Of a stretch of 11,056 nucleotides of DNA, positions 6,091 through 11,056 are shown piece after piece. A program made the translations under genes and the position numbers. A model generated the notes under the pieces. The model had not been told where the DNA came from, did no database searches, and saw only the letters and a list, made by a program, of their open reading frames with translations. Each line of letters opens with the position of its first letter. The stretch's first letter is position 1. The stretch spans positions 1 through 11,056 of the forward strand of contig DASSHC010000431.1 of NCBI GenBank assembly GCA_035693105.1, in the 5' to 3' direction. The DNA is from DASSHC01 sp035693105. Lineage in GTDB: Bacteria > Chloroflexota > Chloroflexia > Thermomicrobiales > Thermomicrobiaceae.

Positions 6091-6104
6091 CACGTTCCAA
6101 CGTG
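6091..6104. promoter_or_regulatory. Operator-like palindrome CACGTT-CC-AACGTG
   Basis: A perfect 6+2+6 palindrome whose right arm overlaps the -24-like TGGCAC box at 6103-6108. It is absent from the otherwise matching region in front of the second small gene. A dimeric regulator site is the simplest reading; the protein is unknown. Confidence 0.4.
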
Positions 6105-6118
6105 GCACGCGTCTTGAC
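6103..6118 (+). promoter_or_regulatory. Sigma-54-like promoter element, first small membrane protein gene
   Basis: TGGCACG, four bases, then TTGAC: the -24 box of the sigma-54 consensus TGGCACG-N4-TTGCW is complete, while the -12 box has TTG but lacks the usual C. It starts 76 bases before ATG 6179. An equivalent element lies 79 bases before the paralogous gene, and that conservation is the main support. A sigma-70 reading with TTGACC as -35 finds no -10. Confidence 0.4.
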
Positions 6119-6178
6119 CTATGCATGTCAGGCTACCCGAGGGGGTGGCGAGAGGCGCGACGTCGGTAGGGAGGCGCG

Positions 6179-6325
6179 ATGCTCTGGGCGATTGTCGTGA
6201 TCCTGCTCTTGCTATGGCTGTTTGGTTTCCTGGTTGCCGGGCTGGGCGCGATCATTCACCTCCTGTTGGTGGTGGCGCTGGTCGTCCTGCTCGTCCAGTT
6301 GTTCGCCGGGCGGCGCGCGCTCTAG
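6179..6325 (+). CDS. Small lmo0937/DUF5670-like membrane protein, paralog 1
   Basis: 48 residues starting MLWAIVVILLLLWLFGF and ending QLFAGRRAL. Two hydrophobic segments (about 3-20 and 22-42) are separated by a glycine turn with a single His27, and a short basic tail (Arg45, Arg46) follows, so a two-pass or hairpin inner-membrane protein with a positive C-terminus is expected. The pattern MLW-hydrophobic-WL-GF-x-IH-LLLV-A-V-LL-x-GR is that of the lmo0937/DUF5670 family of tiny membrane proteins, whose biochemical role is unknown. AGGGAGG ends four bases before ATG 6179. The protein matches the next gene at 32 of 48 positions without gaps, so the pair arose by tandem duplication. It is too short to stand out as an ORF; the paralog and the ribosome site are what make it credible. 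Confidence 0.85.
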   Translation: MLWAIVVILLLLWLFGFLVAGLGAIIHLLLVVALVVLLVQLFAGRRAL

Positions 6326-6343
6326 GCGGCAGCTCCCCTGGCG

Positions 6344-6359
6344 TGGCACGGTCCTTGTA
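6344..6359 (+). promoter_or_regulatory. Sigma-54-like promoter element, second small membrane protein gene
   Basis: TGGCACG, four bases, then TTGTA, 79 bases before ATG 6423. It shares GTGGCACG and C-TTG at the same spacing with the element at 6103-6118, although the bases around are largely different. The -12 box again lacks the usual C after TTG. Confidence 0.4.
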
Positions 6360-6422
6360 TTAGACAGACCGGACCCGGCGGAGGGATGTGCGGGATCCGT
6401 CGATTCACGAGAGGAAGTCATC

Positions 6423-6569
6423 ATGCTCTGGGCGATTATCGTCATTCTGTTGGTTCTCTGGTTGTTGGGCTTTACCATCTTTCACCTTGGCGCGCTGATC
6501 CACATCCTGCTGGTCATCGCGCTGATCGTGCTTCTCTTCCGCCTCTTCACCGGCCGCAGCGCGATCTAG
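6423..6569 (+). CDS. Small lmo0937/DUF5670-like membrane protein, paralog 2
   Basis: 48 residues starting MLWAIIVILLVLWLLGFTIF and ending RLFTGRSAI. Two hydrophobic stretches flank a short polar turn with His21 and His27; the C-terminus is basic. It is nearer than its neighbour to the usual family wording (GALIHILLVIALIVLLFRL). GAGAGGAAG lies five bases before ATG 6423, a strong ribosome site. A 97-base gap containing its own promoter-like element separates it from paralog 1, so the two can be expressed independently or together; a perfect 15-pair terminator follows 18 bases after the stop. Members of this family are often reported as stress-inducible, which fits an alternative-sigma element, but function is unknown. 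Confidence 0.88.
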   Translation: MLWAIIVILLVLWLLGFTIFHLGALIHILLVIALIVLLFRLFTGRSAI

Positions 6570-6587
6570 TCGACAACCGGTACGCGC

Positions 6588-6624
6588 AGCGAGCAGCCGG
6601 GGCCAGTCGCCCCGGCTGCTCGCT
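6588..6624 (+). terminator. Strong hairpin terminator after the small membrane protein pair
   Basis: AGCGAGCAGCCGGGG (6588-6602) pairs perfectly with CCCCGGCTGCTCGCT (6610-6624) around a seven-base loop, 18 bases after the stop at 6569. The following ATCTGACCCC is not U-rich, but a 15-pair GC stem at this place is most simply a terminator. Confidence 0.75.
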
Positions 6625-6626
6625 AT

Positions 6627-6653
6627 CTGACCCCCGCCGGAATCTGGTACGAT
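6627..6653 (+). promoter_or_regulatory. Candidate promoter of the zinc-ribbon ketosynthase gene
   Basis: TGGTACGAT (6645-6653) is an extended -10 with TACGAT; a weak CTGACC (6627-6632) lies 15 bases before it. A start near 6660 would give a leader of about 55 bases to GTG 6715. Confidence 0.4.
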
Positions 6654-6714
6654 CTAGCCGGCGTGCCGCCGGGCACGCCCGTTGCTGTAGGCGGCCAGAT
6701 GCTGGAGGTTGCGG

Positions 6715-8046
6715 GTGAACTGCGCCGGTTGTGGGATAGTGCTCCCCGACGACGCCAATTTTTGTCCCAGATGCGGCCGTGCGCGCGACGGCCAGGCGGC
6801 CCGGCGGCGCGTGGTGGTGACCGGCGTGGGCGCGGTTTCGCCGCTCGGGCTGACCGCCGAGGCGACCTGGCAGGGGTTGCTGGCCGGCGAGTCGGGCATC
6901 CGGCGCATCGAGCGCTTCGATCCGGACGAGCTGCCGGTGCGGATCGCCGGTGAGGTGCGGGGCTTCCGCCTGAGCGACTGGGGTATCGACCCCAAGAGCG
7001 CGCGGCAGATGGCGCTCTTCTCGCAGTTCGCGGTGGAGGCCGCCGGGATGGCGCTGCGCGATGCCAGGCTGACATCGGAGGCCGTGGACCCCGACCGCGC
7101 GGCGGTGGTGGTCGGCACCGGCTCCGGCGGGATGGCGACGATCCTGGAGGCGCAGGAGGTCGCGCAGCGGCGCGGGCTGATGCGCACCTCGCCCTTCTTC
7201 ATGACGACCTTCCCGCACAATATGCCCTCGTACCACGTGGCGCAGACCTTCCACTTCCTCGGCCCCAGCCTGACCATCTCGACCGCCTGCTCCACCGGCG
7301 CGCAGGCGATCGGCGAAGCGGCGCAGTTCATCCGCCAGGGCCAGGCCGACGTGGCGCTGGCCGGCGGCACCGAGCACGCGGTCTTCCCGCTCTTCATCGC
7401 CAGCTTCGCGGTGCAGAAGGCCCTCTCGACCCTCAACGACGCGCCCGAACGCGCCAGCCGCCCCTTCGACGCCGCGCGCAGCGGCTTCGCCATCGGTGAG
7501 GGCGCGGCGGTGTTGCTGTTGGAGTCGCTGGAGCACGCGCTGGCGCGCGGAGCGACGATCTACGCTGAGTTGCTCGGCTACAGTAGCAGCAACGACGGCT
7601 ACCACCCAATCGCGCCGGAGCCGGAAGGACGGGGGGCGGCCCAGGCGATGCTGGGGGCCATGGCCGACGCCGGGCTTTGCCCCGAGCAGGTGGACTACGT
7701 CAACGCGCACGCGGCGAGCACGCCGCTGGGCGACAAAGCCGAGACGGTCGCGATCAAGCGGGCGCTGGGCGAGCGGGCTTACCAGGTCCCGATCAGCTCG
7801 GCCAAGTCGATGATCGGCCACTTAATCGGCGCGGCCGGCGCCGTGGAGGCCATGGCGACCGTGCTCAGCCTGCGCGACCAGATGCTGCACCCGACGATCA
7901 ATTACGAGACGCCGGACCCGGCGTGCGATCTCGACTACGTGCCCAACGAGGCGCGGCCGGCGGCGATCGAGGTGGCGCTGTCGAACTCCTTCGGGCTGGG
8001 CGGCCAGAACGCCTGCCTCGCCTTCGCCCGCTACCGCCCCACCTAA
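6715..8046 (+). CDS. FabF-type beta-ketoacyl synthase with N-terminal zinc ribbon
   Basis: 443 residues. Residues 31-443 are a complete 3-oxoacyl-ACP synthase II (KAS II) fold: RRVVVTGVGAVSPLG at the start, nucleophile Cys192 in TACSTGAQA, His332 in NAHAASTPLGD, Lys364 and His369 in SSAKSMIGHLIGAAGA, and the C-terminal NSFGLGGQNA. It should condense malonyl-ACP with acyl-ACP in fatty-acid or related synthesis. Before it lies CAGC-x10-CPRC (Cys3, Cys6, Cys17, Cys20), a small zinc ribbon. The start is decided by GGAGG at 6704-6708, six bases before GTG 6715; TTG 6709 abuts that site and is unlikely. No ATG and no ribosome site occur at the place where an ordinary FabF would begin, so the ribbon appears to be translated with the enzyme. 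No ACP, FabH or FabG gene is adjacent. The symbol is withheld because its role as housekeeping FabF is uncertain. Confidence 0.9.
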   Translation: MNCAGCGIVLPDDANFCPRCGRARDGQAARRRVVVTGVGAVSPLGLTAEATWQGLLAGESGIRRIERFDPDELPVRIAGEVRGFRLSDWGIDPKSARQMALFSQFAVEAAGMALRDARLTSEAVDPDRAAVVVGTGSGGMATILEAQEVAQRRGLMRTSPFFMTTFPHNMPSYHVAQTFHFLGPSLTISTACSTGAQAIGEAAQFIRQGQADVALAGGTEHAVFPLFIASFAVQKALSTLNDAPERASRPFDAARSGFAIGEGAAVLLLESLEHALARGATIYAELLGYSSSNDGYHPIAPEPEGRGAAQAMLGAMADAGLCPEQVDYVNAHAASTPLGDKAETVAIKRALGERAYQVPISSAKSMIGHLIGAAGAVEAMATVLSLRDQMLHPTINYETPDPACDLDYVPNEARPAAIEVALSNSFGLGGQNACLAFARYRPT

Positions 8047-8051
8047 TTCTT

Positions 8052-8093
8052 CTCCCCTCGCCCCCGCTGGGGAGAGGGGCTGGGGGTGAGGGC
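8052..8093. repeat. G/C-run palindromic intergenic repeat, copy 1
   Basis: CTCCCC at 8052-8057 and GGGGAGAGGGG at 8069-8079 form an imperfect stem (CCCCTC and CCCC pairing with GGGG and GAGGGG), followed by CTGGGGGTGAGGGC (8080-8093). The same motif occurs at 10761-10814 in the opposite orientation. I recognise this as a common dispersed repeat type in environmental genomes. It begins six bases after the ketosynthase stop. Confidence 0.7.
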
Positions 8094-8111
8094 ACCCCCT
8101 GGCCGGGGGTG
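8093..8111 (+). terminator. Hairpin between the ketosynthase and DUF1989 genes
   Basis: CACCCCC (8093-8099), loop TGGCC, GGGGGTG (8105-8111): a perfect seven-pair stem 47 bases after the ketosynthase stop and 35 before the next start. There is no U-run. It may end the ketosynthase transcript. Confidence 0.45.
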
Positions 8112-8145
8112 TGGGCCCAACACCTAGAAAGCTGAGCGTCGAACG

Positions 8146-8778
8146 ATGGTCCTCGGCAACGACATCTTGAGCGGGCGGATCGCCCGTCGCGCGGCTCAGA
8201 TCCGGCCGGGCAAGGCCGATGTCTTCACCATTCTTGAGGGCCAGTACCTCCAGATCACCGACATGGAGGGCAAGCAGGTCGCCGAGCTGGTCGCCTTCAA
8301 CGCCGACGACCGCGACGAGGTCCTCTCGACCGCGCACACGCGCGCTATCAACAACTCGATCATGCTGGTCAAGGGGATGAACCTCTACAGCAACCGGCGC
8401 ACTGCGATGTTCGTGGTGGTGGAGGATACGGTCGGCCGCCACGATCTGCTGATGCCCTCCTGCGACCGGCGCCGCTACGAGAACGACTACGGGCTGGCCG
8501 AGCACCCCGGTTGCCGTGAGGCGCTCGATCTGGAGCTGCGGGCGGCGGGGCACGAGATGCCGGTCGATCGCATCCCCGATCCAGTCAACTTTTTCATGAA
8601 TGTCGGGCTGCGGGCGCGCGGCGAGCTGGAGGTGCGCGAGCCGCTCTCCGAGCGCAACGACTACGTGCTGCTGCGGGCGCTGATGCCGATGATCGTGGGC
8701 GTCGCCGCCTGCCCGCAGGAGCAAAGCGCGGCCACCGGCTTCAACCCCAGCGACATCCTGATCCGGGTCTACATGTAA
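8146..8778 (+). CDS. DUF1989 protein (urea-carboxylase-associated / carboxyguanidine-deiminase-like)
   Basis: 210 residues of the DUF1989 family. Seen: GKQVAELVAFNADDRDE (42-58), HTRAINNS with His64, RHDLLMPSCD with His99 and Cys106, HPGC (His120, Cys123), DPVNFFMN (145-152) and the C-terminal RNDYVLLRALMPM with a nearby Cys189. The His/Cys set is in the region where family structures hold a metal. Characterised members CgdA/CgdB, formerly urea-amidolyase-associated proteins, are paired subunits that deiminate carboxyguanidine made by guanidine carboxylase. Here there is one gene only and no carboxylase in view, so the substrate is open; a urease end lies 289 bases away, convergent. ATG 8146 has no good ribosome site (the nearest is a weak GAGCG), but the conserved family start supports it. 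A 9-of-10-pair hairpin follows at 8791-8821. Confidence 0.85.
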   Translation: MVLGNDILSGRIARRAAQIRPGKADVFTILEGQYLQITDMEGKQVAELVAFNADDRDEVLSTAHTRAINNSIMLVKGMNLYSNRRTAMFVVVEDTVGRHDLLMPSCDRRRYENDYGLAEHPGCREALDLELRAAGHEMPVDRIPDPVNFFMNVGLRARGELEVREPLSERNDYVLLRALMPMIVGVAACPQEQSAATGFNPSDILIRVYM

Positions 8779-8790
8779 GCGGGATGGGGT

Positions 8791-8821
8791 GGCCCGTTCG
8801 CCGCGGCGCAACGAACCGGCC
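8791..8821 (+). terminator. Hairpin terminator after the DUF1989 gene
   Basis: GGCCCGTTCG (8791-8800) pairs with CGAACCGGCC (8812-8821) at nine of ten positions around an 11-base loop, 12 bases after the stop codon. Confidence 0.5.
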
Positions 8822-8868
8822 TGCCTCTGCAACGCACGAGGGACAAGCACTGCCCATCGAGCTCGTTG

Positions 8869-9010
8869 GGTGCCTCGTGGGGCACGGATCCCTCGACTGC
8901 GCTCGGGATGACAGGGTTTAAGATGGGGCGCACGACAAGACATGCCTCGTCGTCCGCCCCTCCTTAACCCTGTCATCAACCCTGTCATCCCGACCGAAGT
9001 GGAGGGATCC
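8869..9010. repeat. Inverted-repeat intergenic element, copy 2
   Basis: Outer arms at 8886-8916 and 8980-9010 (31 bases each) are inverted repeats matching at 28 positions, starting with GGATCCCTCGACTGCGCTC on the left. Inner arms GGGGCGCACGAC (8925-8936) and GTCGTCCGCCCC (8949-8960) match at 11 of 12. GTGCC (8870-8874) and GGCAC (8881-8885) form the same small side hairpin as in copy 1 (341-472). The right arm is preceded by a 12-base tandem duplication, AACCCTGTCATC at 8966-8977 and 8978-8989, a slippage or insertion scar. Like copy 1 it sits between two convergent genes, here the DUF1989 gene and ureC. Confidence 0.75.
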
Positions 9011-9067
9011 GTCCTGGCCTATGACCCAGCTCCCTGCTTCAGCCGCGAATCTCACCAGCGCGCTCGT

Positions 9068-10756
9068 TCAGGCGACGAAGTAGCGCTGGGTGAGGGGGAG
9101 CGTGGCCGCCGGCGGGGTGTCCACCGGGCGGCCGTCGATGGCGACCGCCAGCGTGCGCGGATCGACCCGCACCTCCGGCGAGGCGCTGTTGTAGCGCATG
9201 GCCGCTTTGAAGGTCTTCCGCGTGTCGCCGATCGCCAGCGCCCGACGCCGCAGGCCGAAGCGGGGCACGCTGCCGGACTCGAACGCTGGGCGCGAGACGA
9301 AGTTGACCGCCAGCTCGGCCGGGGCGCGGCCGAGACCGCCGAACATCGGCCGGTAGATCAGCGGCTCGCTGCTGCGGGTCGAGCCGTTGCCGTCGCCGAC
9401 CGGCGCCCAGGCGACGAAGCCCCCCTTGATCACCGCCTGGAGTTTGACGCCGAAGAAGGCCGGCTGCCAGAGGACGATGTCGGCCAGCTTGCCCGGCTCC
9501 AGGCTGCCCACCTGGCCGGCGAGGCCGTGGGCCAGCGCCGGGTTGAGGGTGTACTTGGCCAGGTACTGGAGAATGCGCGCGTTGTCGTCACCCGCGCCGC
9601 TGGCCGGATCAAACCCGCCGCCGCGCACCTCCTTCATGCGGTGCGCCAGTTGCCAGGTGCGGCTGATCACCTCGCCGATGCGGCCCATCCCCTGCGAATC
9701 CGACGACATGATGCTGATCGCGCCTAAATCGTGCAGGATGTCCTCGGCGGCGATGGTGCTGGCGCGCACGCGGTCGCGCGCCGCCGCCAGGTCGGTCTCG
9801 AAGTAGGGACTGAGCCGGTGGACCGCGACGATCATGTCGAGCTGCTCGGCCACGCTGTTGACGCTGTAGGGGATGGTGGGGTTGGTCGAGGAGCCGATCA
9901 CGTTGGGTTGGCTGGCGATCTCCAGCAGGTTGGGCGCGTGGCCGCCGCCCGAGCCTTCGACGTGGTAGGCGTGGATCGACCGCCCGGCGATGGCCGCGAC
10001 CGTCTCCGCCAACGCGCCGGCTTCGTTTAGCCCATCGGTGTGGATCGCCACCTGCACCCCGGTCGCGTCGGCCACGCTGAGGCAGGCGTCGATCACCGCC
10101 GGAAAGGCGCCCACGTCCTCGTGGATCTTCAGCCCGGCGCAGCCCGCGGCCACGTGCTCCTCCAGGTGGGCGCGGCTGGAGGAGCCGCGGCCGAGCACGG
10201 CCAAATTCAGCGGGATGGCCTCGAAGGCTTCGAAGAGATGGCGCAGGTTGGCCTCCGGATTGACACCCAGGTCCCAGACGCCGCCCGAGCCCTGCGCCAC
10301 CAGCGTTGTCAGCCCGCTGGTCAGGGCGGTGGGGATCAGGCTGGTGGAGGAGAGATGGACGTGGGAGTCGACGCCGCCCGGGGTGGCGATCAGCCCGTCG
10401 CCGTTGATGATCCCGGTGCTGTTGCTGATGACCAGCTCGATGCCGTCGGTCACGTCGGGGTTGCCGGCGCGGCCGATGCCGGCGATGCGCCCGTCCTTGA
10501 CGCCGATGTTGGTTTTGACGACGCCGAGGACCGGATCGAGCACCACCACGTTGCTGATCACGAGGTCGAGCTTGCTCGGCCCCGGCTGGCGCGCGGCGAA
10601 CATGCCGTCGCGCACCGGGCGGCCGAAGCCGGTCAGCACCTCGCTGCCGGGCAGGTTGTCGTCGCGCTCGACCCGGGCGAAGAGGTTCGTGTCAGCCAGC
10701 CGGATGCGATCGCCGGCCGTGGCGCCGTAGAGCGCGGCGTAGCGCTGGCGGTCCAT
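9068..10756 (-). CDS. ureC: Urease alpha subunit (UreC), divergent
   Basis: 562 residues with UreC features throughout: YGATAGDRIRLADTNL at 10-25, His132 and His134 in GGVDSHVH, the carbamylated-lysine motif GLKIHED (Lys210, His212), His239 in HTDGLNE, His265 in HVEGSGGGHAP, and Asp353 in SSDSQGMGR. These are all the expected nickel ligands. The catalytic flap keeps His313 (Klebsiella His320) and Arg329 (Arg336), but the flap cysteine (Cys319) is Val312, and the glycine-rich loop after the HxH motif is about five residues shorter and reads VAQGSGGVWDLG (153-164). Urea hydrolysis is the default assignment; a shifted substrate or rate is possible. ATG 10756 is preferred, with GAGGG five bases upstream and the normal UreC start; GTG 10768, overlapping the ureB stop as GTGA, is the alternative. 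It is the last gene of its operon; ureA and accessory genes would be further right. Confidence 0.92.
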   Translation of the reverse strand: MDRQRYAALYGATAGDRIRLADTNLFARVERDDNLPGSEVLTGFGRPVRDGMFAARQPGPSKLDLVISNVVVLDPVLGVVKTNIGVKDGRIAGIGRAGNPDVTDGIELVISNSTGIINGDGLIATPGGVDSHVHLSSTSLIPTALTSGLTTLVAQGSGGVWDLGVNPEANLRHLFEAFEAIPLNLAVLGRGSSSRAHLEEHVAAGCAGLKIHEDVGAFPAVIDACLSVADATGVQVAIHTDGLNEAGALAETVAAIAGRSIHAYHVEGSGGGHAPNLLEIASQPNVIGSSTNPTIPYSVNSVAEQLDMIVAVHRLSPYFETDLAAARDRVRASTIAAEDILHDLGAISIMSSDSQGMGRIGEVISRTWQLAHRMKEVRGGGFDPASGAGDDNARILQYLAKYTLNPALAHGLAGQVGSLEPGKLADIVLWQPAFFGVKLQAVIKGGFVAWAPVGDGNGSTRSSEPLIYRPMFGGLGRAPAELAVNFVSRPAFESGSVPRFGLRRRALAIGDTRKTFKAAMRYNSASPEVRVDPRTLAVAIDGRPVDTPPAATLPLTQRYFVA

Positions 10757-10760
10757 ACCG

Positions 10761-10814
10761 GCCCTCACCCCCCAACCCCCTCTCCGGACGGAGCCAATGC
10801 TGGGAGGGGGGGAG
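10761..10814. repeat. G/C-run palindromic repeat, copy 2, at the ureB-ureC junction
   Basis: On the minus strand this reads a CTCCCCCCCTCCCAGC arm, a central segment, then GGAGAGGGGGTTGGGG and GGTGAGGGC, the same order as the repeat at 8052-8093 on the plus strand. The TGA of ureB (10765-10767), the possible GTG start and the ribosome site of ureC all lie inside it, as do the last residues of UreB. Confidence 0.65.
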
Positions 10815-11056
10815 TACCGGTGTCGGGACGGTGGCAGAAGCCGCGGGCGATGAGGCGGGCGAGGAGGGCGTCGAGGTCGGCCTCGTCCAGCGGGCCATCG
10901 ACCAGGCCATTGAAGCCGTAGATAGTACGGCGGCCGGTGAAGGGCACCACGGTCAGCTCGACGGTCGCTCCCGGCTCGACGCGCACCGCGCCGCCGACCG
11001 GCACGTCGGGCCGCATGCCGAAGGCGCGGCGGCGGTCGAAGCAGAGCCGCGGGTTG
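10765..11056 (-). CDS. ureB: Urease beta subunit (UreB), C-terminal part
   Basis: The gene runs off the right edge; 96 residues are visible. NPRLCFDRRRAFGMRPDVPV near the edge, VRVEPGATVELTVVPFTGRR and IYGFNGLVDGPL are the C-terminal half of the urease beta subunit, which packs against UreC in the (UreABC)3 assembly. Ordinary UreB ends near the GFNGLV-x-G-x-L segment; here about 38 further residues follow, first an acidic/hydrophobic stretch (DEADLDALLARLIARGF) that could be a helix and then a proline- and glycine-rich end encoded by the palindromic repeat at 10761-10814. Whether the subunit is separate or a gamma-beta fusion cannot be seen. The stop TGA overlaps GTG 10768 of the ureC frame by four bases, so translation may be coupled. 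Confidence 0.88.
   Translation of the reverse strand, partial: NPRLCFDRRRAFGMRPDVPVGGAVRVEPGATVELTVVPFTGRRTIYGFNGLVDGPLDEADLDALLARLIARGFCHRPDTGTPPLPALAPSGEGVGG

Noticed and set aside
6709..6714. TTG start for the ketosynthase, two codons earlier
   Set aside because: It directly abuts the GGAGG ribosome site, leaving no spacer; GTG 6715 has a six-base spacer.
6547..7821. 424-codon minus-strand frame opposite the ketosynthase
   Set aside because: Low-complexity Arg/Gly/Ala/His-rich translation with no recognisable domain, fully opposite a conserved FabF.
7822..8988. 388-codon minus-strand frame across the ketosynthase end, two repeats and the DUF1989 gene
   Set aside because: It runs through palindromic repeats and opposite a conserved gene; no ribosome site and no family match.
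10040..10921. Long plus-strand frame opposite ureC and ureB
   Set aside because: Shadow of two well-supported urease subunits; composition unlike a real protein.

Overview
The window is high-GC DNA with densely packed genes on both strands and intergenic stretches rich in short palindromic repeats. The partial protein at the left edge carries a W..HGGLAVFGYP / QYCERARLEWHPENQGTPYEF repeat-type C-terminus that I know mainly from secreted proteins of Chloroflexota. Together with the GC content, the frequent GTG starts and the gene mix, this suggests a chloroflexote, possibly of the Thermomicrobia type. That assignment is inference; no rRNA or other phylogenetic marker is present.

Layout, left to right. 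(1) 1-226: C-terminus of a probable secreted protein, followed by a 130-bp inverted-repeat element (341-472). (2) 481-3327, minus strand: a tight three-gene run read right to left, consisting of an AlaX-like alanyl-tRNA editing protein, a PLP aminotransferase (8-bp overlap) and a stand-alone LigD-type NHEJ polymerase (8-bp gap). (3) 3482-4339, plus strand, divergent from the run: a PgdA/PuuE-like polysaccharide deacetylase. (4) 4340-4773: a 434-bp gene-free stretch with three strong RNA-type structures and a promoter bracketed by an inverted repeat, leading into mrp/apbC, the Fe-S scaffold ATPase (4774-5868). (5) 5869-6178: a 310-bp gene-free stretch with a terminator, a hairpin, an operator-like palindrome and a sigma-54-like element, then two tandem 48-residue membrane proteins of the lmo0937/DUF5670 type, each with its own copy of the same upstream element, closed by a 15-bp-stem terminator. 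(6) 6715-8046: a FabF-type ketosynthase whose translation start, set by a good Shine-Dalgarno, adds an N-terminal four-cysteine zinc ribbon. (7) 8146-8778: a DUF1989 (carboxyguanidine deiminase-related) protein. (8) 8869-9010: a second copy of the 130-bp element. (9) 9068-11056, minus strand: the end of a urease operon, with a divergent UreC that keeps all nickel ligands but lacks the flap cysteine, and the C-terminus of UreB. The ureB-ureC junction lies inside a second family of palindromic repeat.

How the genes fit together: the right end is plausibly about nitrogen release (urease plus a DUF1989 protein), although the two genes are convergent and not co-transcribed. The AlaX-aminotransferase-LigD run is clearly one transcription unit, but its members have no obvious shared pathway. 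The remaining genes look like independent housekeeping or stress units. I see no CRISPR array, tRNA, rRNA, transposase or phage gene. The points most worth a second look are the zinc-ribbon ketosynthase, the altered urease active-site region, the duplicated small membrane proteins with conserved promoter-like blocks, and the two repeat families.
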